Assembly (NCBI GenBank): GCA_944326365.1
Contig: CALVDR010000009.1
Location: forward strand, 1 to 64,000
Source of the DNA: an uncultured Bacteroidales bacterium
GTDB taxonomy: Bacteria > Bacteroidota > Bacteroidia > Bacteroidales > UBA932
Length of the DNA: 64,000 nucleotides
Direction: 5' to 3'
Positions 1-8,557 of the stretch are shown here, piece after piece. Numbering within the stretch: the stretch's first letter is position 1; every line of letters starts with the position of its first letter. The position numbers and the translations under genes are program-made. The notes below the pieces were generated by a model, which saw only the letters and a program-made list of their open reading frames with translations, had not been told where the DNA came from and did not search any database.

Positions 1-408
1 GACAAGTGGTGTTTCGCCCTTACCCACATCGGTACCTTAGACAGGCTTCCCGATGAACTGAGGACAGAGGCTTTCGAGCGTCTGTTCCAGGCCTGCGAGA
101 TCGCGCGGTTCGAACCTGAAGTAAAACTTAAATACGAGAAAGAGATGATCACGGAACGGGACTACTACAACATGCTGAACACCGCCAAGGCTGACGGCCT
201 GGCGGCAGGGTTAGCCGAAGGTGAAGCGAAGGGTCGTGAAGAAGGTCTGGCGGAAGGTAGAGCAGAAGGTAGAGCGGAAGGTAGAGCGGAAGGCCGTAAT
301 GAAGAAAAGATCCGGATCGCCAAAGAACTCAAGAAAAATGGCATAGCCGACAATATCATTGCCGCTACTACAGGAATTCCGGAAATGCAAATCGCCAATC
401 TTGAGTGA
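1..408 (+). CDS. Rpn family nuclease / putative transposase, C-terminal part (5' cut by window edge)
   Basis: The reading frame is open from base 1, so the N-terminal PD-(D/E)XK nuclease domain lies outside the window. The visible part reads CFALTHIGTLDRLPDELR, then FERLFQACEIARF, then MITERDYYNML, and ends in a charged tail built on a four-residue repeat (AEGR and variants, about bases 205-297, encoded by 12-bp repeats) that is probably helical. This tail architecture is usual in Bacteroidetes members of the Rpn (recombination-promoting nuclease / PD-(D/E)XK transposase) family. The family is linked to RecA-independent DNA exchange in E. coli; the role here is inferred from family only. The stop at 406-408 overlaps a GTG that opens the duplicated fragment downstream. 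Family is fairly sure; activity cannot be judged. Confidence 0.75.
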   Translation, partial: DKWCFALTHIGTLDRLPDELRTEAFERLFQACEIARFEPEVKLKYEKEMITERDYYNMLNTAKADGLAAGLAEGEAKGREEGLAEGRAEGRAEGRAEGRNEEKIRIAKELKKNGIADNIIAATTGIPEMQIANLE

Positions 409-602
409 CCGGCACCTTGGACCGACTTCCCGATGAACTGAGGACGGAGGCTTTCGAACGTCTGTTCCAGGCGTGCGAGATCGCGCGGTTCGAGCCTGAA
501 GTGAAACTTAAATACGAGAAAGAGATGATCACGGAACGGGACTACTACAACATGCTGAACACCGCCAAGGCTGACGGCCTGGCGGCAGGGTTAGCCGAAG
601 GT
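31..602 (+). repeat. Tandem direct repeat, two copies offset by 380 bp
   Basis: Bases 31-222 recur at 411-602 with only scattered substitutions. Similarity stops sharply after the GLAEG codons, where the first copy continues into the 12-bp AEGR repeats and the second does not. The repeat explains the two adjacent partial rpn frames. Confidence 0.85.
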
Positions 603-713
603 CGTGAGGAAGAAAAGATACGGATAGCCAAAGCATTCAAGGAACAGGGGGTAGATGCTGGAATCATATCTTTCGCTACGGGACTGTCAGAGGCTGAGGT
701 CGCAGAACTGTAG
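405..713 (+). pseudogene. Duplicated C-terminal fragment of the Rpn-family gene
   Basis: This frame repeats the preceding gene from GTLDRLPDELRTEAFE through the GLAAGLAEG tail, then ends with a different C-terminus (AKAFKEQGVDAGIISFATG). It has no nuclease domain. It can be read from a GTG at 405 overlapping the upstream stop, but is better seen as a remnant of a tandem duplication or of recombination between two related rpn genes whose first parts were lost. The copied segment has mostly synonymous changes, so it either diverged under constraint or came from a second functional paralogue. Confidence 0.65.
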
Positions 714-724
714 GATACTTTAAA

Positions 725-756
725 GAAAAAGGATGAACCGAAGTTCATCCTTTTTC
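725..756. terminator. Bidirectional intrinsic terminator
   Basis: A 14-bp perfect stem (725-738 with 743-756) closes a CGAA loop and carries A-rich and T-rich outer arms, so it can act on both strands. It sits between the plus-strand rpn fragments and the minus-strand lipoprotein frame that ends at 775. Confidence 0.85.
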
Positions 757-774
757 TTCAATATGGTATAACTG

Positions 775-2275
775 TTAAGCCGGCATCGGGATTTCTACCT
801 TAACAGGAGCATAATAGTTTCCTTCTGCGTCAGTCCAGGTTATGTAGACATACACTGTGGTGTACATATACCTGTTGATTTCGAATTCTTCGGTGCTTGA
901 GTTACCGTTAGATGTAATCTGAGATACGAGCGCAGCCGTGTCAGACTCATCGAGAGCCGTTGTCGTGGCATAGTAGTAACATGTAGCTGTGCCTTCTGCA
1001 GGAGTTACAGTGACTTTCCCATAAGTGCTGCCATAACTTGTTTCATAGGTTGGCTCGCTTATTTCAGGAAGCATATCGGCGTATCCAGTATCTTCTGTTC
1101 CTATGATTGCAGGGGCAGGAGTACTGAATTCAGTCTCGAAATAGTCTGCCGAGAGAGTATATCCTGTGCTTTCATCGCCTGAAGCCACGGAGCCGATAAG
1201 AATATAATCCTGACTGAATGACAGACCGGTGATTTCCAGAGTGTTATCAGTCAAGGTAGAGTATGCTACCCTCGTGTAATTATAGTTGTTAGGGTTCAGA
1301 GCCATATCGGATTTTACAACGTCTACATCGCCCTTGAAAGACCAATGGGTCTCGAAATCCGATAGTGGCATCACGAGGAACATCGGTAGTAGTCACTTCC
1401 TTTTTCTGCAGAGGACCTATCTTGCCGTCATTGTCTATGACTACCACGAATACATAGCCTTTTGTGTTCGGACTAAGGTTGGTATTGCTATAGACATCGG
1501 ATGTCGTAGGATAATCGGTATTGAACGGCCATGAATTGAGCAAGGTTTCCTGAACTTTGTCATCGGAACTCTCGTAGACGATGGTGATGATGTCTTCAGG
1601 ACTTACAGACCCGCCATAATTCTCCTGGAAGGCCCAGATTACATATGATTCTCCAACTTCAGGTGAAGCATAGAAGTCTGTAAACGGTGCAGAGAATGGT
1701 ATGATCTGCCAACCATCTTCCGTTTCTTTCTCTGAGGTTTCATAACTGGTGGCGTCAGGATCATTCGCAGCCTCCGCTGCAGCTTCTGCCGTGAACTCAT
1801 CAGCTTTCATTACTCCGAGATAGAAAGATGAAACATACGGAGTTTCAGCTATGACATTGACAACTCCATCTGTCATCGTAGTAGAGAGGGTGACCATCTG
1901 TGTCCCGCCGATCTGTACCATTACCTTGTCGAACACCACATCGCCCTTGTTGTCATAGAGCCATATCTTGATCAGGCCCGACTCATCGAACGGTGTCTGA
2001 TTCCACTCACTCGGCGCGGCAGGAGCTGTTACGCTCATCTTGGTTCCGTCGAATTCCACCGTCCAGCCTTCAGGATAGTCGATGTCATATTTCACATATC
2101 CGCTGACATCCATCGACAGGTTCTTCATCTCCTCATACTCGAAAATGGTCTTTCCGCTGAGGAATTCGCATTTGAGCTCCGTTACCCTCTTCACCTGGAA
2201 TGAGCCTGCATTTCCGTTGAGTATGAACTCCACATAGTCATCCTCTACATTTACGTCAGAGATAAGGCTCAAACG
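775..2275 (-). pseudogene. Surface lipoprotein-like gene, frameshifted and missing its 5' end
   Basis: Two overlapping minus-strand frames belong to one gene. The upstream part (VEFILNGNAGSFQVKR to GPLQKKEVTTTDVP) is followed, one base out of frame, by DFETHWSFKGDVDVV and on to the C-terminus VKVEIPMPA. The switch falls at about 1350-1370. The composition (Thr/Ser/Asp-rich, beta-sandwich-like repeats, phrases such as GYVFVVVIDNDGKIGP) resembles Bacteroidetes cell-surface lipoproteins with Fn3/Ig-like domains. No signal peptide is present, because upstream of about 2275 the strand becomes the antisense of maeB. Function is unknown. A single-base sequencing or assembly error could explain the frameshift, but not the missing start. 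Confidence 0.7.
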
Positions 2276-3040
2276 TATGCACATATCCTCGCGGAGAAAA
2301 GAGCGCGTGAAGGGGCCACATACGACGAAGCCTGCGACAAGATGTTCGAGCCGAACTATTTCGGGATGATGATGGTCGAGACAGGCGATGCCGACGCCTT
2401 CATCACGGGCACGTACACCAAGTACAGCAACACCATAAAGGTGGCGAAGGAGGTCATCGGGATAAGGCCTGGATTCGACCATTTCGGGACCATGCACATC
2501 GTGAACTCCAAGAAAGGCACCTACTACCTTGCCGACACTCTCATAAACAGGCATCCGGACACGAAGGCCCTCATAGACATAGCCCTGCTCGCCGACCACA
2601 CCGTGAAGTTCTTCAACCACGAGCCGGTAATGGCAATGGTCTCCTACTCCAACTTCGGCGCAGACGCCGTAGGCAGCCCGAAGACGGTTCACGAGGCCGT
2701 GGACTATATCCAGAAAGAGCATCCGGACATCCTCATAGACGGGGAGATGCAGGTGAACTTCGCCCTCGACGACCAGCTAAGGGACAGGAAATTCCCGTTC
2801 AACAAGCTGAAAGGCAAGGTCGTCAACACCCTTCTCTTCCCTAACCTGAGCTCGGCAAACTCCGCCTACAAGCTGATACAGGCCATGAGCGACGCGGAGA
2901 TGATCGGGCCTATCCAGATGGGCCTGAACAAGCCGATACACTTCACCGACATCGAAAGTTCCGTCCGCGAGATTGTGAACATCACCGTCGTGGCCGTGAT
3001 AGACGCCATTGTCGCAAAGAAGATAGAGACGAAGGAATAG
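2276..3040 (+). pseudogene. maeB: NADP-dependent malic enzyme, C-terminal phosphotransacetylase-like domain only
   Basis: The frame matches the end of the large Bacteroidetes malic enzyme: AHILAEKRAREG, NYFGMMMVETGDADAFITG, the FDHFGTMHIVN segment, NFALDDQL and a long C-terminal match ending AVIDAIVAKK. This region is the phosphate acetyltransferase-like domain that in MaeB is regulatory and follows the N-terminal malic and NAD-binding domains. About 250 residues remain of a protein usually near 760. Homology can be followed upstream of the ATG at 2342 to about 2276 with no start codon in a sensible place, so the gene is truncated rather than short. A terminator follows at 3061. The oxidative decarboxylation of malate cannot be carried out by this fragment. 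Confidence 0.85.
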
Positions 3041-3060
3041 GGAAACACACATCCATTACA

Positions 3061-3093
3061 AAAAAACGGCCCGGGAAACCGACCGTTTTTTTT
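3061..3093. terminator. Intrinsic terminator after the maeB fragment
   Basis: AAAAAACGG pairs with CCGTTTTTT across a short GC-containing loop and is followed by a T run on the plus strand. It lies between convergent genes and may also stop the long SusCD transcript arriving on the minus strand. Confidence 0.75.
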
Positions 3094-3108
3094 AATGCCA
3101 TGACGACG

Positions 3109-3657
3109 TCAGTACAGGAAGGCCTTCGCCGCAGATACGGAGGCTGCAGAGCCGTCCTCCGTCCCTGTCCCGGGAAGCTGGCCGTCACCTGGAGTGTCGT
3201 CAGACGGGACGATACTGTCAGGAACGGAATCCACCCGGCTGTAGATACGGACCTCGGAAGCGTCACCGGACGCCGTCCAGGTCATGCTGCCGGCAGAGAG
3301 CGAGGACACTACATAGCGGTGGGACCACTGCTTGTAATCCATGTAGTCGTAGTACCCTCCCACCGTGTTGTCCTCACGGTCGATATCATACTCGCCGGTA
3401 AGGACGACAGCCACATTGGATGTGGTCTCTATGTTGGAATAGGAAGTGAACTTATGCTCCCGGGTAAGCTCTATGTAGGCATAGGTTCCCTCTGCAAGCG
3501 GGGCCCCGTTCCACTCCACGAGCTCCCATACCCCGTCCAGGTTGATATAGGAAAGAGGCAGGGACACCTCCGTGCCTGCCGTATCCTCCTTGGAGCAGGA
3601 GGCGGCCAGGGAGACGGCAGCAGCCGCTATCAAAACGTTTCTCAAAAAATGTTTCAT
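3109..3657 (-). CDS. Small lipoprotein, lipocalin-like beta-barrel fold suspected
   Basis: The last gene of the SusCD-led minus-strand block. I chose the start MKHFLRN because it gives a clean signal peptide with lipobox LAASC; a start 24 bases upstream would overlap the preceding gene. After the anchor the sequence reads DGVWELVEWNGAPL, a phrase typical of small lipocalin-like or META-like lipoproteins, followed by alternating beta-rich segments, then a Gly/Ser/Asp-rich low-complexity tail. The gap to the upstream DUF1573 gene is about one base, which supports co-transcription. A surface or periplasmic binding role is a guess from fold only. Confidence 0.6.
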   Translation of the reverse strand: MKHFLRNVLIAAAAVSLAASCSKEDTAGTEVSLPLSYINLDGVWELVEWNGAPLAEGTYAYIELTREHKFTSYSNIETTSNVAVVLTGEYDIDREDNTVGGYYDYMDYKQWSHRYVVSSLSAGSMTWTASGDASEVRIYSRVDSVPDSIVPSDDTPGDGQLPGTGTEDGSAASVSAAKAFLY

Positions 3658-3658
3658 C

Positions 3659-4474
3659 TTATCTGTCAATATTTGTTTCAACTTTAAATTTCACCGTTAT
3701 TGTCCTCCGGGAAGGAGGAAGGTCCAGCCCGGTCAGTACCATCGGGACAACATTCAGCATCCTCATGGGTGCGGCACCGGGATCGTAGGTTATCACCAGG
3801 TCGGCCTCCCCGCCGGGAGGAATCGTCTCCGGTTCGCAGCGGAAAGAAAGGTAAGGCGGCAGGAGGGCCTTGTCCACGCCTATCGTCAAAGACGAGTCAC
3901 CCGCATTCACGCACATTATCCGTTCCACAGCCTTCCTTGCCCCGTCTATCTGGACCTCGGTCCTCTTGAGGCATAGATGCCCCATCCTATGCCCGAAAGC
4001 CCATACCGGCACACCTGCAGCCTCCACAAAGCCCTTCAGGGAGAGCACGGCCGCCGGCTTTGAGCCGGAAAGGTCGGTGTAGACGAAAATCCGCCTGTCG
4101 AAATTCCCGGGATGCCCCTTTGGGTGATAAGTCACTTTCAGGGACCCCTCCTCCCCCGGCAGGACCGGAGCCCTGTCAAAGGACGGGACCGCACATCCGC
4201 AGGTAGTGGTGACCTTCAGGACCGTCACAGGGCGGTCTCCCCCGTTAGTCCAGGTATAGGTATATTCCGGCGGGACGGCATTCTCCTTTATGGTTCCTGC
4301 ATCCAGCACCCTGGTGGCGAAGTGCATATCCGCACCTGTTTCCGACACCGGGGGATTGTAGATACTGTCGAGCTGCCTTTCCCTCTCCACGAGTTCAGGG
4401 GATTTCCCCGGCGGCGGCGAAACCGGAGCCGCCAGGGAAATACACAGCAGACATATACCCAGACCCGGCATCAT
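3659..4474 (-). CDS. DUF1573 domain protein, exported
   Basis: The 271-residue product has an N-terminal hydrophobic signal (GLGICLLCISLAAPVS) and no clear lipobox. Residues about 55-130 match the DUF1573 pattern: F-x-x-x-D-x-G-T-I, a Y-T-W-x-N-x-G-x-x-P-V segment, and the typical VTTTCGCAVP motif with its paired cysteines. A second similar beta-sandwich follows at about 145-265 (CVNAGDSSLTIG, PPGGEADLVITYDP). DUF1573 domains are ASPM/SPD-2/Hydin-like folds common in Bacteroidetes secreted proteins; the biochemical function is not known. It lies 12 bases after the S8 protease gene in the same direction and is probably part of that operon. Confidence 0.75.
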   Translation of the reverse strand: MMPGLGICLLCISLAAPVSPPPGKSPELVERERQLDSIYNPPVSETGADMHFATRVLDAGTIKENAVPPEYTYTWTNGGDRPVTVLKVTTTCGCAVPSFDRAPVLPGEEGSLKVTYHPKGHPGNFDRRIFVYTDLSGSKPAAVLSLKGFVEAAGVPVWAFGHRMGHLCLKRTEVQIDGARKAVERIMCVNAGDSSLTIGVDKALLPPYLSFRCEPETIPPGGEADLVITYDPGAAPMRMLNVVPMVLTGLDLPPSRRTITVKFKVETNIDR

Positions 4475-4486
4475 ACCCCTGCGACA

Positions 4487-6613
4487 TTAAAGCCAGTCCG
4501 AACTTGTCCTGACGGTGATGGCGAAAGTCTGGCTCCCGCCGGCATAGGTTATCGTAGCCGTCGTCGACCCGCTCTTCAGGCCGAAGAAAGTCAGCGTGCC
4601 CTCTGCATTGCTTACCGTACCGGATGCACTGTCCTGTTTCCCGTCAGCGCTCACCGAAGCCACGGAAGGGTCGTCGATTGTCACGGAGAACGGGCCCTGG
4701 CCCAGGAAGGATACCGGGTTTGCAGCGGAAGAGGCCCCTACCTTTATATAAATATTAGGGAACTCCATTGCTACGCCGGCATCATCGCCAGCTATCATTC
4801 CGAGGAAAGCCTCGGCATTCACCACACCCGCACCCATGTTGTTCTTGTAAGAAGACAGGCTCATTGTCCTGGCATGGATGAGGTGAGGGACGTCTACCTG
4901 CCATCTGTAGTAGAACTTGGTCCCGGTCATATCGTCGTCTATCGAAGTAGCGGACTTGTAGAGCATGTCTATGATCTCGTCAGCCGTGAAATGCTTGTGC
5001 AGCCTGGCCGCATGAGAAAGCCCGAGGGCGATTACCCCGGAGACATGAGGGCAGGCCATTGACGTACCCTCCATATAGCCGTATCCCGAGTCGCTGACAT
5101 GGAAAGGCAGGGTGGAAAGGATGCATCCCACGGCACCCCTGTCCCCGTCAGGCTCCTTGAAGTCGAAATAATAGTCCTGGTCCCCGCCCGGAGCAGAAAT
5201 CTTGGTGTACTCGGCATAGTTGGTATACGTTGACGGAGTGAAGTCCCCGGCGACAGAGGCCACAGAGACGCAGCCTTCGTATGCACCCGGGAATCCGGCC
5301 ATAGGGGCATATTCATTCCCGGACGCGAAGACAGGGATACCGCCTTTCACCGGACCGTTGTCAGAGCCTGCATTGTGGATGAAATAGTCCATGGCGGCCT
5401 TCTCCAGAGGGCTTGAAGCCTCCCATTCATCCGCATCCCTGTAGCCTATACCGTACTCATACGGGTTGGCGGCACCGGAAGTGTAGCCGAAGCTGCACTG
5501 GAGGACTACCGCACCGTTGTCCGCAGCGTATTTTATGGCGCGGGAAAGGCTCACTGTAGTGGACGCCGAGTTCCCGGAGAATATCTGGCAGGACATGATG
5601 CGTACGCCGGAGTTTCCGAGATTGTCGTTATCCGGACCTGCTATGGACGAAATTCCGTTGTTTCCGTTCGTAGCGGCGATGATACCGGCGCAGTGAGTTC
5701 CGTGCCCGGTATCTTTGACATCATCCCATGTGATATAGCCGCGGTCGTTGAGGAAGTCATATCCGTGTACGTCACCGGCGTAGCCGTTCCCGTCGTGGTC
5801 CTCGTTCGAGTACTCTACCTCATCCTCGTTTGTCCAGAGGCTGTTCACCAGGTCCGGATGCTCGAGGAAAACGCCCTCGTCCAGGACGGCAACAATGATG
5901 GACGGGTCTCCCTGGCAGAGGGCACGGGCCTGCTCCCAGTGCACATCGTCACCCTGGACGAACTTCGTCTCGTAGTTTCTTCCGTCGAAAGGATATCCTT
6001 CGATGGAAGAGAGGTCCGGATGATTGACAGTATAGGCCAGTCCGCCTTCCACACTGCTTCCGTCATAACCGTTGTTCTTCAGGTTCCACTGCCACGGAAG
6101 CAGGTCCTGGTCTGCAGTTATGGCACGGGTAGAGGCAGAACTGCGGAACGGTATCACCTTCCCGTCGTATGCCTTCTTGATAGTCCTCACCGGAGAGGCA
6201 GCCTGTACCTCGCCGAGAGCGGAGAGCTTCTTCACGACATCCTCCACATTCTCGTCCTCACTGAAGTGCACGACATACCACAGGTGAAGCCCGGCAGCCC
6301 GGGAAGCCTCCTCCGTAGCCTTGTTCACAGGGAACACCCTTTCAAGCCGGTAACCGTCTATGATATCGAGTATCTCGTCTACCGTACTGACCCCCGAGCG
6401 GGTGGCCGGAGCATCGGCCAGGCCAGCCTCGTCGAGCAGGCCGGCAAGGGATTCGTCGAACTTCAGCACGACTTCCCCCGGCATGTATGCAGGGACTGTC
6501 TCCTCGGGAGAAGTGGCAGCCGGAGCGTCCGTCACCGGAGACACCTTCGCACAGGAGGCGGCTGCAACCATCACGGCAGATACAAAAATTATATTCAAGA
6601 ATTTCATTTTCAT
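4487..6613 (-). CDS. S8 family (subtilisin-like) serine protease lipoprotein
   Basis: The 708-residue product starts with a lipoprotein signal (lipobox AASC) and an N-terminal inhibitor-like propeptide (about residues 40-145, including PGEVVLKFDESLAGLL). The catalytic domain (about 175-565) shows all three triad regions: Asp in VAVLDEGVFLEHPDL, His in DTGHGTHCAGIIA, and Ser in GTSMACPHVSGVIAL. The Asp block reads DEG rather than the commoner DTG or DSG, but the Asp itself is present, so I expect activity. The C-terminus carries a small Ig-like (Big-type) domain with DPSVASVSADG. It is encoded between leucine-rich-repeat lipoproteins and a DUF1573 protein behind SusC/SusD, which suggests that it cuts protein at the cell surface to feed the SusCD importer. 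Confidence 0.9.
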   Translation of the reverse strand: MKMKFLNIIFVSAVMVAAASCAKVSPVTDAPAATSPEETVPAYMPGEVVLKFDESLAGLLDEAGLADAPATRSGVSTVDEILDIIDGYRLERVFPVNKATEEASRAAGLHLWYVVHFSEDENVEDVVKKLSALGEVQAASPVRTIKKAYDGKVIPFRSSASTRAITADQDLLPWQWNLKNNGYDGSSVEGGLAYTVNHPDLSSIEGYPFDGRNYETKFVQGDDVHWEQARALCQGDPSIIVAVLDEGVFLEHPDLVNSLWTNEDEVEYSNEDHDGNGYAGDVHGYDFLNDRGYITWDDVKDTGHGTHCAGIIAATNGNNGISSIAGPDNDNLGNSGVRIMSCQIFSGNSASTTVSLSRAIKYAADNGAVVLQCSFGYTSGAANPYEYGIGYRDADEWEASSPLEKAAMDYFIHNAGSDNGPVKGGIPVFASGNEYAPMAGFPGAYEGCVSVASVAGDFTPSTYTNYAEYTKISAPGGDQDYYFDFKEPDGDRGAVGCILSTLPFHVSDSGYGYMEGTSMACPHVSGVIALGLSHAARLHKHFTADEIIDMLYKSATSIDDDMTGTKFYYRWQVDVPHLIHARTMSLSSYKNNMGAGVVNAEAFLGMIAGDDAGVAMEFPNIYIKVGASSAANPVSFLGQGPFSVTIDDPSVASVSADGKQDSASGTVSNAEGTLTFFGLKSGSTTATITYAGGSQTFAITVRTSSDWL

Positions 6614-6640
6614 CGTATGTTTCTCCTATCAGTCGAGATG

Positions 6641-8542
6641 TCAGTTTGCAAATCTCTTGTTCTTATATATTCCATAATAATAGTCCATATCTGCCGGCAC
6701 CCCGGTGAAACGGGCGGTATTGCCGTCGCTGTCCGTACCTTCCTGGTTGAAGATGAAGGTGGACGGTTCCCACCAGTCCAGAAGAGGATGGTACATGAGC
6801 CACTTGTGGGTATCCGGGTCCAGGGCACCGCTCAAACGGTTCATGTTGAGGGAGAAGACCCTCAGGCGAGGGAGGACCTTAGGTACCTGCAGGGCGTCGA
6901 ACGCATCGTATGCCGCCTGCGCCCCCGTACTTCCAGAAACCGCAAGGGAGTCGGAGATATTGATTATGCTTTCTTCCCCGTTCTGGACGAAGGTAACATT
7001 GTCGTTGTGGGTCCAGTCCGCAACGCTGCCCAGGTAGTCGCGTACTTCATCATCCGTAGGGATAGGGCCTTCCAGATAGTTCAGGGTCAGCTCAAGTGTG
7101 TCGAGATTTTCCCACCGGAGAAGCCTCAACGGGAATCCGCGCCCGGAAGAGCCGCCTACCTGGTTCTCAGGATCAAGATTCTCGCGGTAAAGGCCCCCGT
7201 TCTCCTCGGCGAACTGCTCCCCGGACGTGGTGGCGTTGCTCAAGTCATAGATGACATGTATCTGGTTGTTCCTCATGCTGAAAGCATGGAGCTTGGGGAA
7301 GTTGTGGTGGTTGAAACGCTTGTCAATATACTGGAATTTGTTGCTCGACAGGTCAAGGGACTCAAGATTAGGGAATGTCGGCATTCCGCCATCCGTGCCG
7401 TCCTGGGTAAAGAACGTATCCGGGAAAGAATTGTTGTCAAGGCCGTATGCCGCAATCGTGAGCCTTTTCAGGTTGCTGTCATCACCTCCGAGCTCTATAA
7501 GGTATTCACCGATCTTGATGTTTTCCCTGAAAGTATGGTTCTCGTTGGAGTAGAACTCGAGATCCTCGGCTGCATCAAGCCACGACACCTGATAAGGGAT
7601 GCCGTCATCCGTGTTGAACATGAAGAACCTGGCATTGCGGACCCTGCCTATCCAGGAGTCGTCTATCACCCTGCCGTTATGCATGTCTCCCTCTTCCCAA
7701 AGGTCCACGTCTTCCCAGCGTTCCATCCTGACGGAAGTGTCCCATCCTCCTGACCAGACGTTAAGGGCCCTGGCAATGGCTACAAGGGCCGAGGAGTCGG
7801 CTGCCCTCGGATTTTCAGGCTTGGCGGCCGCAGATGTCTGCGTCACCTGCACATGGTCTATGCGAGTAATCAGGTCTTCTGCAGGATTGATCGGAGCACC
7901 CTGGCCGTCTACCGGAATGAAACGTATCTCGGCGATTCTTGTCTCCGGCCTGGAATTGATATTCCAGTCGAAACGGAGAGTGACATTGCGCGGACGGTCA
8001 CCCTTGTTGAGGTTCAGTACGGGATTGTCCTCAGCCTCGGCAATCCACGTGATTTCATTGCCTTCCGTATCGACGAAATTTACGTCGAACATCACATTGG
8101 ATTTGACCTTCAAATCGAAATAACGCTCCGAAAGAGCCGTATAGTCAGGCACGTTCACTTCAGTATCATCGACTGTTATGGTATATCCGTAGTTCTGCTG
8201 GGTCACGGCGATATCCCGTGTCTCCCAGTTGTCGGCCTCGATTGTCACTATACCGCGGCGGATGTCCTGGTCGGCACCGTCTTTCATTACTATGGCCGAA
8301 TCCACGATTATCCGGCAAGTCTGGGAGCCGTTCCCGTTGGCCGGGGATACAGTAATCCACGGCACGTTCGCGGAAGCAATCCACGACCCCGGGGAGGTCA
8401 CTTCTATGGTAGCGGTCCCGCCGTCGGCGCCCACCTCGAAAGTGTCGCTGTCGAGGACGAAATCCACATTTTCCTTGGGCTGGCAGGCAAATACCGCGGC
8501 AAGGGCAGCGGCAAATGCCGTCATGTATCTGTATATCTTCAT
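6641..8542 (-). CDS. BACON-domain, leucine-rich-repeat lipoprotein
   Basis: The 633-residue product has a lipoprotein signal ending VFAC. Residues about 35-115 form a BACON-type Ig fold (FEVGADGGTATIEVTS, WITVSPANGNGS, DIAVTQQ). A second beta-rich stretch follows to about 235. From about 350 onward there are leucine-rich repeats (LESLDLSSNKFQYID, LHAFSMRNNQIHVIYD, LDTLELTLNYLEGPIP, LRVFSLNMNRLSG). BACON and LRR modules are typical of Bacteroidetes surface proteins that bind carbohydrate or protein; which ligand is not visible. It follows the DUF4458-LRR gene by 15 bases and precedes the S8 protease by 27, so it is likely one transcript with them. Confidence 0.8.
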   Translation of the reverse strand: MKIYRYMTAFAAALAAVFACQPKENVDFVLDSDTFEVGADGGTATIEVTSPGSWIASANVPWITVSPANGNGSQTCRIIVDSAIVMKDGADQDIRRGIVTIEADNWETRDIAVTQQNYGYTITVDDTEVNVPDYTALSERYFDLKVKSNVMFDVNFVDTEGNEITWIAEAEDNPVLNLNKGDRPRNVTLRFDWNINSRPETRIAEIRFIPVDGQGAPINPAEDLITRIDHVQVTQTSAAAKPENPRAADSSALVAIARALNVWSGGWDTSVRMERWEDVDLWEEGDMHNGRVIDDSWIGRVRNARFFMFNTDDGIPYQVSWLDAAEDLEFYSNENHTFRENIKIGEYLIELGGDDSNLKRLTIAAYGLDNNSFPDTFFTQDGTDGGMPTFPNLESLDLSSNKFQYIDKRFNHHNFPKLHAFSMRNNQIHVIYDLSNATTSGEQFAEENGGLYRENLDPENQVGGSSGRGFPLRLLRWENLDTLELTLNYLEGPIPTDDEVRDYLGSVADWTHNDNVTFVQNGEESIINISDSLAVSGSTGAQAAYDAFDALQVPKVLPRLRVFSLNMNRLSGALDPDTHKWLMYHPLLDWWEPSTFIFNQEGTDSDGNTARFTGVPADMDYYYGIYKNKRFAN

Positions 8543-8557
8543 AATTGCAATCCTTTT

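Noticed and set aside
725..756. Perfect hairpin considered as the end of an insertion sequence
   Set aside because: Its A-rich and T-rich outer arms and position between convergent units fit a bidirectional terminator, and no transposase or flanking duplication is present.
2290..2722. Long N-terminal extension of the minus-strand lipoprotein frame
   Set aside because: This part is the exact antisense of the maeB fragment, where the plus-strand frame has strong family motifs, so it is not protein-coding on the minus strand.
4487..6613. S8 protease considered as possibly inactive because the Asp motif reads DEG
   Set aside because: The triad Asp, His and Ser are all present in good context; the neighbouring Glu is not itself catalytic.
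5693..7753. Long plus-strand open frame of about 690 codons
   Set aside because: It runs antisense across the end of one and the start of another well-supported minus-strand gene (S8 protease and BACON-LRR), with His/Arg/Val-rich sequence and no domain signature. It is a by-product of codon bias.
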